From Streptomyces sp. NBC_01214 (GTDB taxonomy: Bacteria; Actinomycetota; Actinomycetes; Streptomycetales; Streptomycetaceae), in contig NZ_JAPEOS010000003.1 in assembly GCF_026340975.1 (NCBI RefSeq), positions 1,798,001-1,862,000 of the forward strand: 64,000 bases of DNA. The letters run 5' to 3'. Below, piece by piece: positions 8,266 through 17,380 of this stretch. A program made the position numbers and the translations under genes. The notes beneath the pieces are model-generated. The model was given only the letters and a program-made list of their open reading frames with translations, was not told where the DNA came from and made no database searches. Position 1 is the stretch's first letter, and each line of letters begins with the position of its first letter.

Positions 8266-9478
8266 TCAAGCGGCGGTGAGCCAGTCCCGGTAGGCGCCTG
8301 CGAGGTCGTCGTCGCGGCGTGTGCCGCGTTCGATGCAGGAGATCACGGCAGGCCAGACGCTGAAGTGCTCGGCGACGGTGGTCAGGGTGATGTTCTTGGC
8401 CTGGCGTGCTGGCCGAAGGTCGGAGATGTCCGGGAGCTGACCGGTGTGGTGAGGTAGCGGAAGATCTCCCGGGCGATCGCGCGCTTGAGGAGGCGGATGA
8501 TCTCCTTCTTCGTGCGTCCGGCGGCGGTCTGCCGGGCGACGTATTCACGGGTGCGGGCGTCGCTGGACATGCGGACGAGAGCGATGCGGTAGAGGGCAGC
8601 GTTGGCTCCGCGGTCGCCGCCCCGGGAGAGGCGGTGGCGGTTGGTCCTGCCGCTGGAGGCGGGGACGGGTGCGGCGCCGCAGAGGGCCGCGAAGGATGCC
8701 TCCGGGCGCAGGCGGTCAGGGTTGCCGCCGGCGGTCACCAGCAGCTGGGCCGCGGTGTCGGGGCCGACACCGAACGCGGCGCGGAGGCCGGGGTTGTGCT
8801 TGGTGGCGGCGGCATCCAGGGCGGCGGTGAGGGTGTCGTGTTCTGCGGTGAGGGCCTGGACCCGGCGGGCGAGGGTCTTCAGGGCGGTCAGGAGGGCGAC
8901 GCGCGGTCCGTCGCCGGTGGGGCGGAGTCGGGAAAGGGCGTCGACCTGTGTCTTGCCGCGCAGGGCGGTGTACTTGACGCGGATGTCGTCCGGGGCGGTG
9001 ATGAGGATGTGCGTGATCTGGTTCAGGGTGGCGGTGCGGGCTTTGGCGGCGGACCGGGCCGCGTTGTGTAACGCGCGTATGCCGCTGACGGTGTCGTCCT
9101 TGGGGATCACCGATGCGCGGCCGGACAGAGCGGCGCGGGCAGCCGCATAGGAGCCGATGGGATCCGACTTGCCGATCCGGCGCCGCTCGGCCTTGTCGGG
9201 CCGGTTGACCTCGACCACGGTGAGGCGCGCGCGGCGGGCAGCGCGGGTGATCCCGAGGCCGTAGGAGGAGTGCCCTCGACGCCGACGGCGGTCACCGTGC
9301 CGTGGGCGTTCAGGAACGCGATCGCTGCGGCGTATCCGGCGGCCGTCGTGGGGAACTCGGCGTCGGCGACGTGGCCGCCCTGGTCGGTGATGACAGCGAC
9401 GTGGATCGTGTCCGCGTGGGAGTCCACTCCGCCGAACACCGCTTCCAGTTGGGTGGCGGGTGTGGTCTTCACTGTCAT
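8266..9478 (-). pseudogene. IS110-family transposase, two frameshifts
   Basis: The N-terminus (VKTTPATQLEAVFGGVDSHA, then IHVAVI) is the RuvC-like DEDD domain: Asp in GGVDSHAD, and Glu in AVGVEGT. A one-base loss near 9262 shifts the frame; reading resumes as SYGLGITRAARRARLTVVEV with downstream RPDKAERRRIGKSDPIGSYA. The C-terminal transposase_20 segment follows (FGVGPDTAAQLLVTAGGNPD, CGAAPVPASSGRTNRHRLSR), including the conserved Ser region. A second frame change near 8430 leads to QLPDISDLRPARQAKNITL and ends DWLTAA. IS110 elements lack clear inverted repeats and none were seen. Confidence 0.8.
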
Positions 9479-9766
9479 CCTGTTTGCTGCCTTCCTGGCG
9501 GGCGGTGACTCCGGCCGGGTGGGTCAGACAGGACATTGAGGGGGCCTGTGGCCAAGCTCCTATCAGGTCATGTTCCACCTGGCCGGAGCCATGAAGAACG
9601 GGTCCCGGTGGTCGGACAGAACAGCAGCAGGACAGCCCAGCAGGGCGTCAGTCAGACCCTGAGCCACGACCACCGGAACCCGCTACGAGTATCAATGTCA
9701 GACCCGCCTCGTAGCGTCGAAGACGTGGGTCCGGACCGGGGCCCCGGAGGACCGAAGGAGCGGGCC

Positions 9767-10024
9767 ATGGGCGAGATCAGCATCGAGCGGCAGCACCTTG
9801 ACCGGCTGCTGGCCGACAGCGCGAGCACGTACGGAGCTCCCTACCAGCGGGCCTTCGCCGAGCTCGCCGAAGCGCGTCGCGGCCGGCCCGTCGCCGAGAT
9901 CCTCCCGCTGCTTCGCAGGGCCGCGGATGAGGCGCTGCTCGGTTTCACGGACGCGGACCTCAGGGAACAGGCGCAGGCGATCAGTACGGGTGAGCCGTAC
10001 GTCCTGCGCGTCACGATGGCCTGA
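9767..10024 (+). CDS. small hypothetical protein, 85 aa
   Basis: ATG 9767 has AAGGAG six bases upstream (9755-9760). The product begins MGEISIERQHLDRLLADSAS and is helical and charged, ending in QAISTGEPYVLRVTMA. There is no membrane segment or signal peptide. It may be a regulatory or DNA-associated small protein, but no family was recognised. It sits between an IS110 remnant and a Ku remnant, so the neighbourhood gives no functional hint. Confidence 0.65.
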   Translation: MGEISIERQHLDRLLADSASTYGAPYQRAFAELAEARRGRPVAEILPLLRRAADEALLGFTDADLREQAQAISTGEPYVLRVTMA

Positions 10025-10069
10025 CCGCGACCGTGCCAGTGCAGGACCTCCCACCACGGGGCGGTCAGG

Positions 10070-10545
10070 CCCTACGCCGGCCGCGGCCGCCTTCTCGTAC
10101 AGCGCGGACTTCGTCAGTGCCATCAGCTCCTGGCCGTTGGCCGCGGGCCCGGAGCGCGCCCGCTTCTTTGCGGCCGGCGCCTTCTGCCCGCGCGCCGCCC
10201 GGGTGCCGGGGGAGGCGGCCTTGTCGCCGGTGTCCTTGGGACTCCTGGCCCGCTCGACGCTGGCGCGCAGGGCCTCCATGAGGTCGACGGCACCGGTCGG
10301 CTCCGCCGCCGGTTCGGCCTTCTCCACCGTCGTCTCCCCGGCGGCCTTCGCCTTCACCAGGGCCTCGACCTTCTCGCGGAAGGAGTCGTGGAAGGACTCC
10401 GGCTCCCACTCCACGGCCAGGGCGTCGATCAGCTGCATGGCCATCTTCACCTCCGCCGCCGTGGCCTCGACCTTCCCCGGCAGGCCGGGCACCTCGGCGT
10501 GCGGATCGCGGAGCTCGTCGGCCCAGTGAAGACACCTCAGGGTCC
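10070..10545 (-). pseudogene. bacterial Ku protein C-terminal remnant
   Basis: Reading from about 10545, the peptide LRCLHWADELRDPHAEVPGL leads to LPGKVEATAAEVKMAMQLID and AVEWEPESFHDSFREKVEAL, all characteristic of the C-terminal half of Streptomyces Ku (NHEJ DNA-end binding). A Lys/Ala-rich tail with LMEALRASVERAR and LMALTKSALYEKAAAAGV follows. The N-terminal Ku beta-barrel is missing and the final residues run out of frame. It is a truncated copy; intact Ku genes, if any, lie elsewhere. Confidence 0.8.
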
Positions 10546-10616
10546 TAACTGGTCAAGTCGCACGTCCATAACCGCTGTGTAGCCTGTCGATCTGTTCGAA
10601 CGGCAGGAGGGCGCGG

Positions 10617-11051
10617 GTGGACGTCGAAGGAGCGCATGTTGGGATCCAGCTCCCTAAGGGGTCCTGGTGGGACTGGGACGTTGTTGCCTGGGACGGCGGG
10701 CAGCTCAGGCTCGCTGCCAACTACGACCTGTCGTATTACCACAGCCTGGAGCTGGTCTTCGGTGATCCGCTATTCGTCAACTGCCCGTCGGTGTTTTACG
10801 ATCCGACCTTCCGCGCACCGTCGCCCGACGAGCTCCTCAAAGTCACTCGTCAGCTCGGCGAGAAACCGCCCGTCGTGGTCGCCTTCGAGGCCGATGCGGG
10901 AGGGCAAGAGCCGGTCTCGTGCCTGATCGCCGCAGAGCGACTCGACATCGTCCAGGAAACCGTCCTGCGCTACTGGCGTGAGGATGCAGTACCCGGTCAG
11001 CGCTTCGCTCCCTGGGTCCGGTCCCCGGACCAGCGGGCGGTCTCTGGTTAG
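10617..11051 (+). CDS. hypothetical protein, 144 aa
   Basis: GTG 10617 is preceded by AGGAGG at 10604-10609. The product (DVEGAHVGIQLPKGSWWDWD, then LRLAANYDLSYYHSLELVFG) has alternating Trp/Tyr strands and resembles small uncharacterised cytoplasmic beta-rich proteins. There is no signal peptide, membrane segment or Cys motif. Downstream sequence immediately enters an integrase remnant, so the C-terminal residues after about 125 (RFAPWVRSPDQRAVSG) may be altered. Function is unknown. Confidence 0.7.
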   Translation: MDVEGAHVGIQLPKGSWWDWDVVAWDGGQLRLAANYDLSYYHSLELVFGDPLFVNCPSVFYDPTFRAPSPDELLKVTRQLGEKPPVVVAFEADAGGQEPVSCLIAAERLDIVQETVLRYWREDAVPGQRFAPWVRSPDQRAVSG

Positions 11052-11560
11052 GCGGCCGCAGCGCCCACCTGGTCGGGCGAAGCCGGGAAGGCAAGGACCT
11101 CGTCCAGTCGGGCACCGCCCAGCTGCTGCCCCGGCTCATCGCCCGCCGCACCGGCGGCCCGCTGATCCTCACCGACCGCAAGGCCCCGGGCGGAACGCCC
11201 ACGCTCGACGTGTGCCACGAGACCAGCAGGGCCCGGCTCTCCTGGCGCCGGGCTGAGGAGGTCTTCGAGGAGAACACCCGGCTGTTGGCCAACCCCGTCG
11301 CCTCCCCCGAGGACATCGAGGATCCGGACGGCTGGACACTCCACCGGCTTCGCCACAGCGCCCTGACGCACGACGCCGAGGGGCACATCCCCCCGATGCT
11401 GCTGGCCCGCTCCCGGTACGTCTCCGTCCGCTCCCCGGAGCGGTACGCCCGCCCCGGGGAGCGGTCGCCCGGCACGTCGCCGAACGCGACCCCGCCGCCC
11501 GGCGGAAGGGCTGACACCTCCGAGATCAACTATTGGCGGCTTCTGGGCTCACCTCGGTGA
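11052..11560 (+). pseudogene. tyrosine recombinase C-terminal remnant
   Basis: The catalytic region WTLHRLRHSALTHDAEGH carries the conserved HxLRH motif. LLARSRYVSVRSPERYARPG contains the nucleophile Tyr in ERYARPG. Upstream pieces (GTAQLLPRLIARRTGGPLIL) fit the start of the catalytic domain but in another frame, and the N-terminal core-binding domain is absent. A frame change is needed near 11170. It is therefore a dead integrase fragment. Confidence 0.65.
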
Positions 11561-11684
11561 TACCCCCCGATGAGGCGCAGGCTGACGAGCGTCAGGGGGT
11601 GTGACTGGCAGCGGCAGGCCGCAGCGACGTCTGCACGCCTGGCGGCCGCAGCCGCCGGGCGCGGTGGGGCAGGGGCGCGCCGGT

Positions 11685-13403
11685 TCAGCAGGAGCAGCCC
11701 CACTGCGGGGTGGGTGCGGTCGAGGGGGTTCCGGAAGCCCGGTCGGTGGGTGCGGGTGGGTGGACAGTGGTGCCGTCCTTGATGGTCTCGATCACCTTGA
11801 TGTCGCGGATCTGCTCGGGGTCGACCGTCAGCGGGTTCGCGCTGAGGATGACCAGGTCCGCGAGCTTGCCGACCTCGATACTGCCCTTGCGGTCCTGCTC
11901 GCCGTACTGGCGGGCGGCGTTGATGGTGATCGCGCGAACCGCGTCCAGGGCGGAGACCTGCTGGTCGGGGCCGAGGACGTGGCCGGTGCGGGTGCGGCGG
12001 GTCACCTGGCTGGACAGCACGGCGATCGAGTTCGGCAGCGCCACCGGGGCATCGTGGTGCGAGGTGTAGCGCAGGCCCTTGTTGAGCGCCCAGCGGGCGG
12101 GGGAGATGCTCTCCGCCCGCTTCGTGCCGAGGACGGTCTCGCGGTACCAGTCGCCCCAGTAGTAGGTGTGCATCGAGAAGAAGGACGGCAGGATTCCCAG
12201 CGAAGCGAATGCGTCGACCTGGTCCTCGCGGGCGGTCTGCGCGTGGATCGCCACGGTCGGCCGCCGGCCCGGCCCGGCGGCCGCGACTGCCTTGAGGAAC
12301 TGGTCGATCGCCGCGTCGCCGTTGACGTGCGCCAGGACCTGCCAGCCCCGCTCGACCGCCGTACCGATCTGCTTGGCCACCACGGCGTCGTCCGGCACCG
12401 CCGGGTACCCGCAGTAGCCCTCGGGCTGTCCGGGCGGCGGCGTCAGGTACGGCGTGGTGAGCCACGCGGTGCGCCCCTGTGGCGAGCCGTCCAGGACCAG
12501 CTTCACGCCGGCCGCGCGGACGCCGTCCACGTACTCGTCACTCACCCCGATGGGGTCGTCGAGCGTGGACGAGGTTGCCTCATCGGCCTTCACGTACGCG
12601 ACCACGTCGACCGGGAGCGGCACGGCGGCGGCCGTGTCCCGCAGCGCCTTGAGGTTGGCGAGGGTGGTGCCGCCCTCCTGCACGGTGGTGAAGCCGAAGC
12701 TCGCCGCCGTGGCCGCGCCCGTCGCGAACAGCATCAGCAGCTCCCGTTCCGGGAGCCCCACGAGCGCCAGGTCCGAGGCCGGGGTGAACGCCTTCTCCTC
12801 CAGCACGCCGTCGGGCTCGCCGTACGAGGGCGGGACGGCGAGTTCGCGCCGCCGGATCACCCCACCCTCGGGGTCGGGGGTGGCGGCCGAGTAGCGAAGC
12901 CGCTTCAGGCCGAGGCTGTTCACCGCGCCGAGGTGGAAGGACTGGTGGATGGCGAGCACCGGGCGGTCCGTGGACACCTCGTCGAGGTCGTCGCGGGTGG
13001 GGTGCCGGCGCTCGGCGAGCATCGCGTCGTCGTACCCGAAGCCGATGATCCAATCGGAGTCCGCACCCACCGGTCCCGCAGCCCAGGAGCGCAGCTTGTC
13101 CTTCAGAGCGGCGAGGTCGGTGACGTCGCCGTCCGGGTCGGCGAGCAGGTTGGCGATGACGGCCTGCAGGCCGATGCCGCCGAGGTGCCCGTGCGCGTCG
13201 ATGAACCCCGGCAGCAGGGCGAGGCCCCCGAGGTCCCGCACGACGGTATGCGGGCCGCGCCAGCGTTCCAGCACGTCCTGCGCGGGGCCGACGAGGACGA
13301 TGGTGCCGTCCTTGATGGCCACCGCTTCGCCCCGTTCGTCGCCGTGCTCCGCGAGCGTGACGATGTCGCCGCCGTGGAGGATGAGGTCGGCCTGCTCGGC
13401 CAT
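11685..13403 (-). CDS. amidohydrolase family protein (YtcJ/amidohydro_3 type), 572 aa
   Basis: This is a cytoplasmic metal-dependent hydrolase of the amidohydrolase superfamily. The N-terminal beta-sandwich (ADLILHGGDIVTLAE) leads to the metal-binding motif FIDAHGHLGG with His71 and His73. Later metal and catalytic regions are WQVLAHVNGDAAIDQFL and GLRYTSHHDAP, with the C-terminal composite domain NPLTVDPEQIRDIKVIETIK. The length fits the YtcJ group, whose substrates are mostly unknown. Codon use is clean and no frameshift is seen. It is monocistronic, with an IS701-family element inserted 45 bp upstream of its start, which could separate it from or supply a promoter. Confidence 0.88.
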   Translation of the reverse strand: MAEQADLILHGGDIVTLAEHGDERGEAVAIKDGTIVLVGPAQDVLERWRGPHTVVRDLGGLALLPGFIDAHGHLGGIGLQAVIANLLADPDGDVTDLAALKDKLRSWAAGPVGADSDWIIGFGYDDAMLAERRHPTRDDLDEVSTDRPVLAIHQSFHLGAVNSLGLKRLRYSAATPDPEGGVIRRRELAVPPSYGEPDGVLEEKAFTPASDLALVGLPERELLMLFATGAATAASFGFTTVQEGGTTLANLKALRDTAAAVPLPVDVVAYVKADEATSSTLDDPIGVSDEYVDGVRAAGVKLVLDGSPQGRTAWLTTPYLTPPPGQPEGYCGYPAVPDDAVVAKQIGTAVERGWQVLAHVNGDAAIDQFLKAVAAAGPGRRPTVAIHAQTAREDQVDAFASLGILPSFFSMHTYYWGDWYRETVLGTKRAESISPARWALNKGLRYTSHHDAPVALPNSIAVLSSQVTRRTRTGHVLGPDQQVSALDAVRAITINAARQYGEQDRKGSIEVGKLADLVILSANPLTVDPEQIRDIKVIETIKDGTTVHPPAPTDRASGTPSTAPTPQWGCSC

Positions 13404-13451
13404 GCTGATATCCCGTTCGGTAGGAGGATGGTGAAGGCGGCCCGAGCCTAG

Positions 13452-14893
13452 TAGTGCTTGGTCAGGTTGGTGTTGGTGTGGGTATGCCGCGGTGGCAGGT
13501 GGGGCAGACGCCGGTCCATGTCGCGAGGAGGGTCTGTAGCTCGCGAACGATGCGGTAGAGGCTCAGGCCGGCGCCGTGTCTTTTGGGGCTCTGGCCAGTC
13601 GTTGCAAGGTGCAGAAGGCGTGCGCGACGGAGACGAGGGTGACGTGGTGGTGCCAGCCGTTGAAGGTGCGGCCCTCGAAGTGGGCCAGGCCCAGGGCCTG
13701 TTTCATCTCGCGGTAGTCGTGCTCGATGCGCCAGCGGAGCTTGGCCAGGCGGACCAGGGTGGTCAGCGGGGTGTCGGCGGGCAGGTCGGACAGCCAGAAC
13801 TGGACGGGTTCGGCCTGGTCGGCGGGCCATTCGGCCAGGAGCCAGCACTCGGGCAGCTCCGGGCCGTCGGCCGCCTGGCGGACCTCGCGGCCGGCGGGCC
13901 GGATCCGCAGGGTCACGAACCGCGAGTAGATCCGCTTGAAGCCGCTGCGGCCGGTGCCGGGCCGGGAGCCCTCACGCCATTGCACCGGCTTCGCTGTTTT
14001 CCGGCCGGCCGCGATGACCAGCTGTTTCACCGACTGCGACTTGTCCGGGTACTTCGCCACCGGCCGGCGCCCGATCCCGGAGTACGGGTCAGCCACGGGC
14101 ACCGCGTGGCCGGGCTGGGCCGAGAGGGTGGTGGAGATTCCCACGACGTAGTTCAGGCTCCGGGCCTGCAGGCCGTGCCGGAAGGCGGCCGCGTCTCCGT
14201 AACCGGCGTCCGCAATGGCCACCGGCACCTCGATGCCCCAGGAACGGGTCTCGTCGAGCATGTCGAGTGCGAGCTGCCATTTCTCCACGTGCCCGATGTC
14301 GTCGGGGATCTGGCAGGCGGTGCGTCGGGCGACCTTGTCGGGGTCTGCCTTCGGCGAGGCGGGGTCCCAGGTCTCGGGCTGGAACAGCCGCCAGTCGACC
14401 GCCGCCGAGGCGTGATCCGAGGCCAGGTGCAGCGAGACTCCCACCTGGCAGTTGGTGACCTTGCCCGCGGTGCCGGTGTACTGCCGCGACACACACGCCG
14501 AGGCATTGCCGTCTTTGAGGAAGCCGGTGTCATCGAAGACCAGCACGGTGGGCCGGATCGCCTTTTCCATCTTCCAGGCCAGCCGGGCCCGCACATGCGC
14601 CGGATCCCACGGGCTGGTGGTGATGAAGTGGGCCAGGGCCTGACGGTTCCCGTCCTCGCCCAGCCTGGCGGCCATCGGCTCGACCGACTTGCGCTGCCCG
14701 TCCGTGAGCAGGCCCCGCAGGTAAACCCGCCCCCACCGACGCTGATCCTTCCGCGCGAACGGCTCGAAAACCTCCGCCGCAAAGTCCTCCAACTCGCCAC
14801 GTACAGATGCAATTTCCTCCGGCGTCACACGTCTAGAACGACACACCGAGCCCTTAGGACACGCAACGCCAGCCCCAACCTGACCAAGCCCTA
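13452..14893 (-). mobile_element. IS701-family insertion sequence, CTAG target duplication
   Basis: Imperfect terminal inverted repeats are visible: left TAGTGCTTGGTCAGGTTGG from 13452 and, in reverse complement, right TAGGGCTTGGTCAGGTTGG ending at 14893 (one mismatch). Both ends are flanked by CTAG (13448-13451 and 14894-14897), consistent with a 4-bp target duplication. One transposase gene fills the 1442-bp element. Confidence 0.88.
13563..14828 (-). CDS. IS701-family transposase, C-terminus frameshifted
   Basis: This is a DDE transposase. GTG 14828 begins VTPEEIASVRGELEDFAAEV, the family N-terminus. Catalytic regions are visible: Asp in LVFDDTGFLKDG, Asp in VAIADAGYGDAAAF, and Glu in LRWRIEHDYREMKQALG. 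The stop at 13563 follows RAPKDTAPA. Restoring one base there continues the frame as GLSLYRIVRELQTLLATW and then CPTCHRGIPTP, ending near 13462, which resembles the usual zinc-ribbon-like tail. The product is therefore probably about 35 residues short. Whether activity survives is uncertain. Confidence 0.85.
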   Translation of the reverse strand: MTPEEIASVRGELEDFAAEVFEPFARKDQRRWGRVYLRGLLTDGQRKSVEPMAARLGEDGNRQALAHFITTSPWDPAHVRARLAWKMEKAIRPTVLVFDDTGFLKDGNASACVSRQYTGTAGKVTNCQVGVSLHLASDHASAAVDWRLFQPETWDPASPKADPDKVARRTACQIPDDIGHVEKWQLALDMLDETRSWGIEVPVAIADAGYGDAAAFRHGLQARSLNYVVGISTTLSAQPGHAVPVADPYSGIGRRPVAKYPDKSQSVKQLVIAAGRKTAKPVQWREGSRPGTGRSGFKRIYSRFVTLRIRPAGREVRQAADGPELPECWLLAEWPADQAEPVQFWLSDLPADTPLTTLVRLAKLRWRIEHDYREMKQALGLAHFEGRTFNGWHHHVTLVSVAHAFCTLQRLARAPKDTAPA

Positions 14894-14897
14894 CTAG

Positions 14898-15273
14898 AAG
14901 CGACGTGGGCAAACTTCGCCGAGGACGGCCGGACTTCACTGGAACGGGGCAGCGCGGTCGGGGAACCGGGCCCGCGGAGGGGGCAAGGAAGCCGTCTCCG
15001 AGGTCACCGGTGTGGCGGTAGCACATCAGGCCCCGGCAGGCCCCGGACCAGCCCGGCCCTGAGGCCAGCCGACAACCTCAGCGTGACCAGCTCCGCGACC
15101 CTGGTCTCCGGGGCGACGTGGTCGATGGTCCCGATCTCCAGGTCGACCCGGCCCTCGCACAGTGGCAATGAGCTCCGGGCGCGCCACACTGAACCTGGCT
15201 CGCGGTCGCATTCGCCGGGGTGTGTGGCGTGCACCCGTCTGCGACCCAGACCGCCCCGGCGACCGCCAGTCGG
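14898..15273. other. intergenic, no gene recognised
   Basis: Lies between the IS701-family element and the HNH remnant. A minus-strand stretch (VDLEIGTIDHVAPETRVAEL) looks coherent for about 40 residues but has no recognisable start or family. Possibly part of a decayed gene. Confidence 0.3.
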
Positions 15274-15560
15274 TCAGGTGGCAGGGTCGTAGGTGATGCG
15301 GGCGTTGGGGCAGTCGGCCGCGTACCGCAGGAGTGCCTCGTGCTCGGCCGGGTCGATGGCGAGGCCCCAGCGGTGCTTGGTGGCGACCCATTCGCCGAGG
15401 TAGCGGCAGTGGAACACGGGCATCGGCATCCAGGTGGCCGGGTCCTGGTCGGACTTCTGGCGGTTGGAGCGGGCGGTGACGCCGCCGAGGGTGACGTCGG
15501 AGCCGAGGTCGTTGGCGTAGCGGCGGCGTTCGGTGGTCCAGCCGTAGCCGCCGACTGGCG
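15274..15560 (-). pseudogene. HNH endonuclease family protein (DUF1524/GmrSD type), C-terminal remnant
   Basis: The peptide YANDLGSDVTLGGVTARSNR, followed by QKSDQDPATWMPMPVFHCRY and LGEWVATKHRWGLAIDPAEH, matches the C-terminal half of secreted Streptomyces HNH/DUF1524 proteins, with the Asn-Arg-x-Lys-x-Asp motif and YLGEWVATKHRWGL. The signal peptide and the catalytic DxxxxNL/His region are absent upstream of about 15560. It ends at a normal stop (ITYDPAT). Confidence 0.65.
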
Positions 15561-15656
15561 GGGAGCGTCATTCCGAGCACGCGATATGAGGAGGGCATCG
15601 GCGTCAGCGAACCGTAGGGTGAGCGCGCCAAGACAGTCTGGTAGCAGGGGAGAAGC

Positions 15657-16850
15657 GTGCAGTCCGAGGAACATGTGGGGTGGGAGCGGGACTTCCCGGT
15701 CCGGTATCTCCTGGTGCGGGACGACATCAGCGGTGAGGAGGAGGGGGTGCTGTGGGGGCGGTGCGCGGAGGTCGAGGGCCTGTTCATGGACGCGCCTCCG
15801 TTGCCGCGAGAGGTCCTGACGCTACGCGGCTGCCCGCGTGAGAGCCTGCTGGTACAGGCCGTGGCGGACAGCGCCCAACCGGTGCAGCTGCTGGGGGACG
15901 GAATGCTCTCGATCGAGCCTGTGGATCCCTCGAACGACGGGCCGGCCCTCTTCTGGGACCTGGAGGACACGGCTGTCCTGGCTCAGTGGCCCACGCCGGG
16001 CGATCCCGGGCGCGTGGACGTCGTCGTGGGCACCGGCGTCAGGGAAGAAGACTACTGGGGCAGCAAGCGGCTGCCTTCGAGTCCGCGGTTCGACCTGTGG
16101 TTCCCCTCGATCCGGGGGGACAGCCCATCGGGCAGTTGCCGTTCCATTGACGGCCTGTTCACCCCGCGCCCGCAGCGCCCCACCCAGCCCGTGCACCTGA
16201 TCGGCTGCGAACCCGCCGCACCGCTTCTGGCCCTGCTGTGTCGTTCCCTTCCACAGAAGGGCGCCCCGATCACGCTCAGGCCCCTCGACCGCCACGGCCG
16301 AACGATGACCAGGTACCGCCTCGACCTAGACACCGTCGAGGCACGCCCGTCCGTCCTCGGCGGAGCCCTGATCGACGTCACCATCACCGACCCCGGCGAC
16401 GACCGCCCCACTCTGGCCGCCCGCCAAGTCTGGGAGATCTGGTCCGACGGCGTTCCGACCCTGCCCAACCAATGGGCACAGTTCGACGCCAAAGGCCAGT
16501 CCGAGTGGCTGGACCTCACCCGCGTCGACCCGTACGAGCCGGAGGGCCTTTCCGGCGGGACGTACCACCTGGACGGACAGCACGTCACCGACAGGACCAG
16601 CATGCTCCTGGCGCTCGGCGAAGCCCTGCTCGGCCCTGGCGCCAACTACGGCAGATGTCTGGACTCGGTGCAGGACTACCTGGGCGGCGGGCCCTCCGTC
16701 GTCCCCCCGTTCACCCTCGTCTGGCACCACGCCGACATCGCCCGCCAGGCCCTCGCCGGACACGTCATGCACCACCTCGGCGGCCGGTCCTACTTCGAGG
16801 TGACCGTGGACCTCCTGCGCAAGCGCGGCGTCACCGTCGTGCTCCAGTGA
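15657..16850 (+). CDS. barstar-domain protein with long N-terminal region, 397 aa
   Basis: The C-terminal roughly 95 residues (GGTYHLDGQHVTDRTSMLLA, LGPGANYGRCLDSVQDYLGG, VDLLRKRGVTVVLQ) have the barstar layout: a first strand, a helix with NYGRCLDSVQDYL equivalent to the barnase-contacting segment, and a terminal strand. Barstar proteins bind and inhibit barnase-type ribonucleases. The first roughly 295 residues contain repeated beta-rich segments (PALFWDLEDTAVLAQW, GALIDVTITDP) and resemble Streptomyces proteins that carry barstar as an immunity module. GTG 15657 follows a GGGGAG motif. No barnase-like toxin gene was seen nearby, so it may be an orphan immunity gene. Confidence 0.72.
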   Translation: MQSEEHVGWERDFPVRYLLVRDDISGEEEGVLWGRCAEVEGLFMDAPPLPREVLTLRGCPRESLLVQAVADSAQPVQLLGDGMLSIEPVDPSNDGPALFWDLEDTAVLAQWPTPGDPGRVDVVVGTGVREEDYWGSKRLPSSPRFDLWFPSIRGDSPSGSCRSIDGLFTPRPQRPTQPVHLIGCEPAAPLLALLCRSLPQKGAPITLRPLDRHGRTMTRYRLDLDTVEARPSVLGGALIDVTITDPGDDRPTLAARQVWEIWSDGVPTLPNQWAQFDAKGQSEWLDLTRVDPYEPEGLSGGTYHLDGQHVTDRTSMLLALGEALLGPGANYGRCLDSVQDYLGGGPSVVPPFTLVWHHADIARQALAGHVMHHLGGRSYFEVTVDLLRKRGVTVVLQ

Positions 16851-16999
16851 GGGAGGCGACGGACCAGCCGGAACACCTGCTCACGCGACAGGTGCACCCC
16901 GTACTTGGCGAGCAGCGGCACCAGGTCCGTCGTCTGGTGCATCTCCCGCTCCGCCATGAGCCGGCGCAGGTTCCACTCGAACCCCATCCTCTTCATCAC
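16846..16999 (-). pseudogene. XRE/HTH regulator N-terminal stub
   Basis: MMKRMGFEWNLRRLMAEREM, followed by HQTTDLVPLLAKYGVHLSRE, is the start of a small XRE-type repressor that commonly follows a tyrosine integrase in Streptomyces elements. After FRLVRRLP the sequence leaves the family, so the C-terminal half of the helix-turn-helix domain is lost. It ends where the barstar-domain gene ends on the other strand. Confidence 0.55.
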
Positions 17000-17192
17000 C
17001 GCGGCCCCATCCCCTTCCTACCCGCGCGCTCCGTGCGGCGCGGCGCAGCGACGCCTCCTGCAACCGGTTGCGGTACTCGTCCGACGCCCAGGTGTACAGC
17101 GCCGTCGTCGACGCGTAGGCGTGACCGACCTGGTTCTGGACGAACCGCTCCGGGTATCCGAACTCGATCAGGTGCGTGATGTGATGTACGTG
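17000..17192 (-). pseudogene. tyrosine recombinase C-terminal remnant
   Basis: The peptide HLIEFGYPERFVQNQVGHAY leads to ASTTALYTWASDEYRNRLQE. The His in QVGHAY and the Tyr in ALYTW match the last catalytic residues of tyrosine integrases. It lies directly upstream of the XRE stub on the same strand, the usual integrase/regulator arrangement. Everything N-terminal is missing. Confidence 0.65.
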
Positions 17193-17380
17193 TGCCTTGT
17201 GTCCGCAGAGGCCGTGTGCGGATGACCTCGTGTCGCGATTGAGCAGGCCAGGTGTAGCGGGCGCATTCGCGACGCAGATCGTCGGCCGTGTTGCTTTCCA
17301 CGGGGTTTCCTGTGATGCGGATGACTCGCTGCTGGTGCTCGTGGGGCCGGGTTGTCAGTGGGTGCTGAGATCGTGCCTCC

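Noticed and set aside
11601..13451. 616-codon plus-strand frame opposite the amidohydrolase
   Set aside because: Antisense shadow; the minus strand encodes a complete amidohydrolase with metal ligands in order.
13458..14897. 479-codon plus-strand frame over the IS701-family element
   Set aside because: Antisense shadow of the transposase, which has DDE residues and terminal inverted repeats around it.
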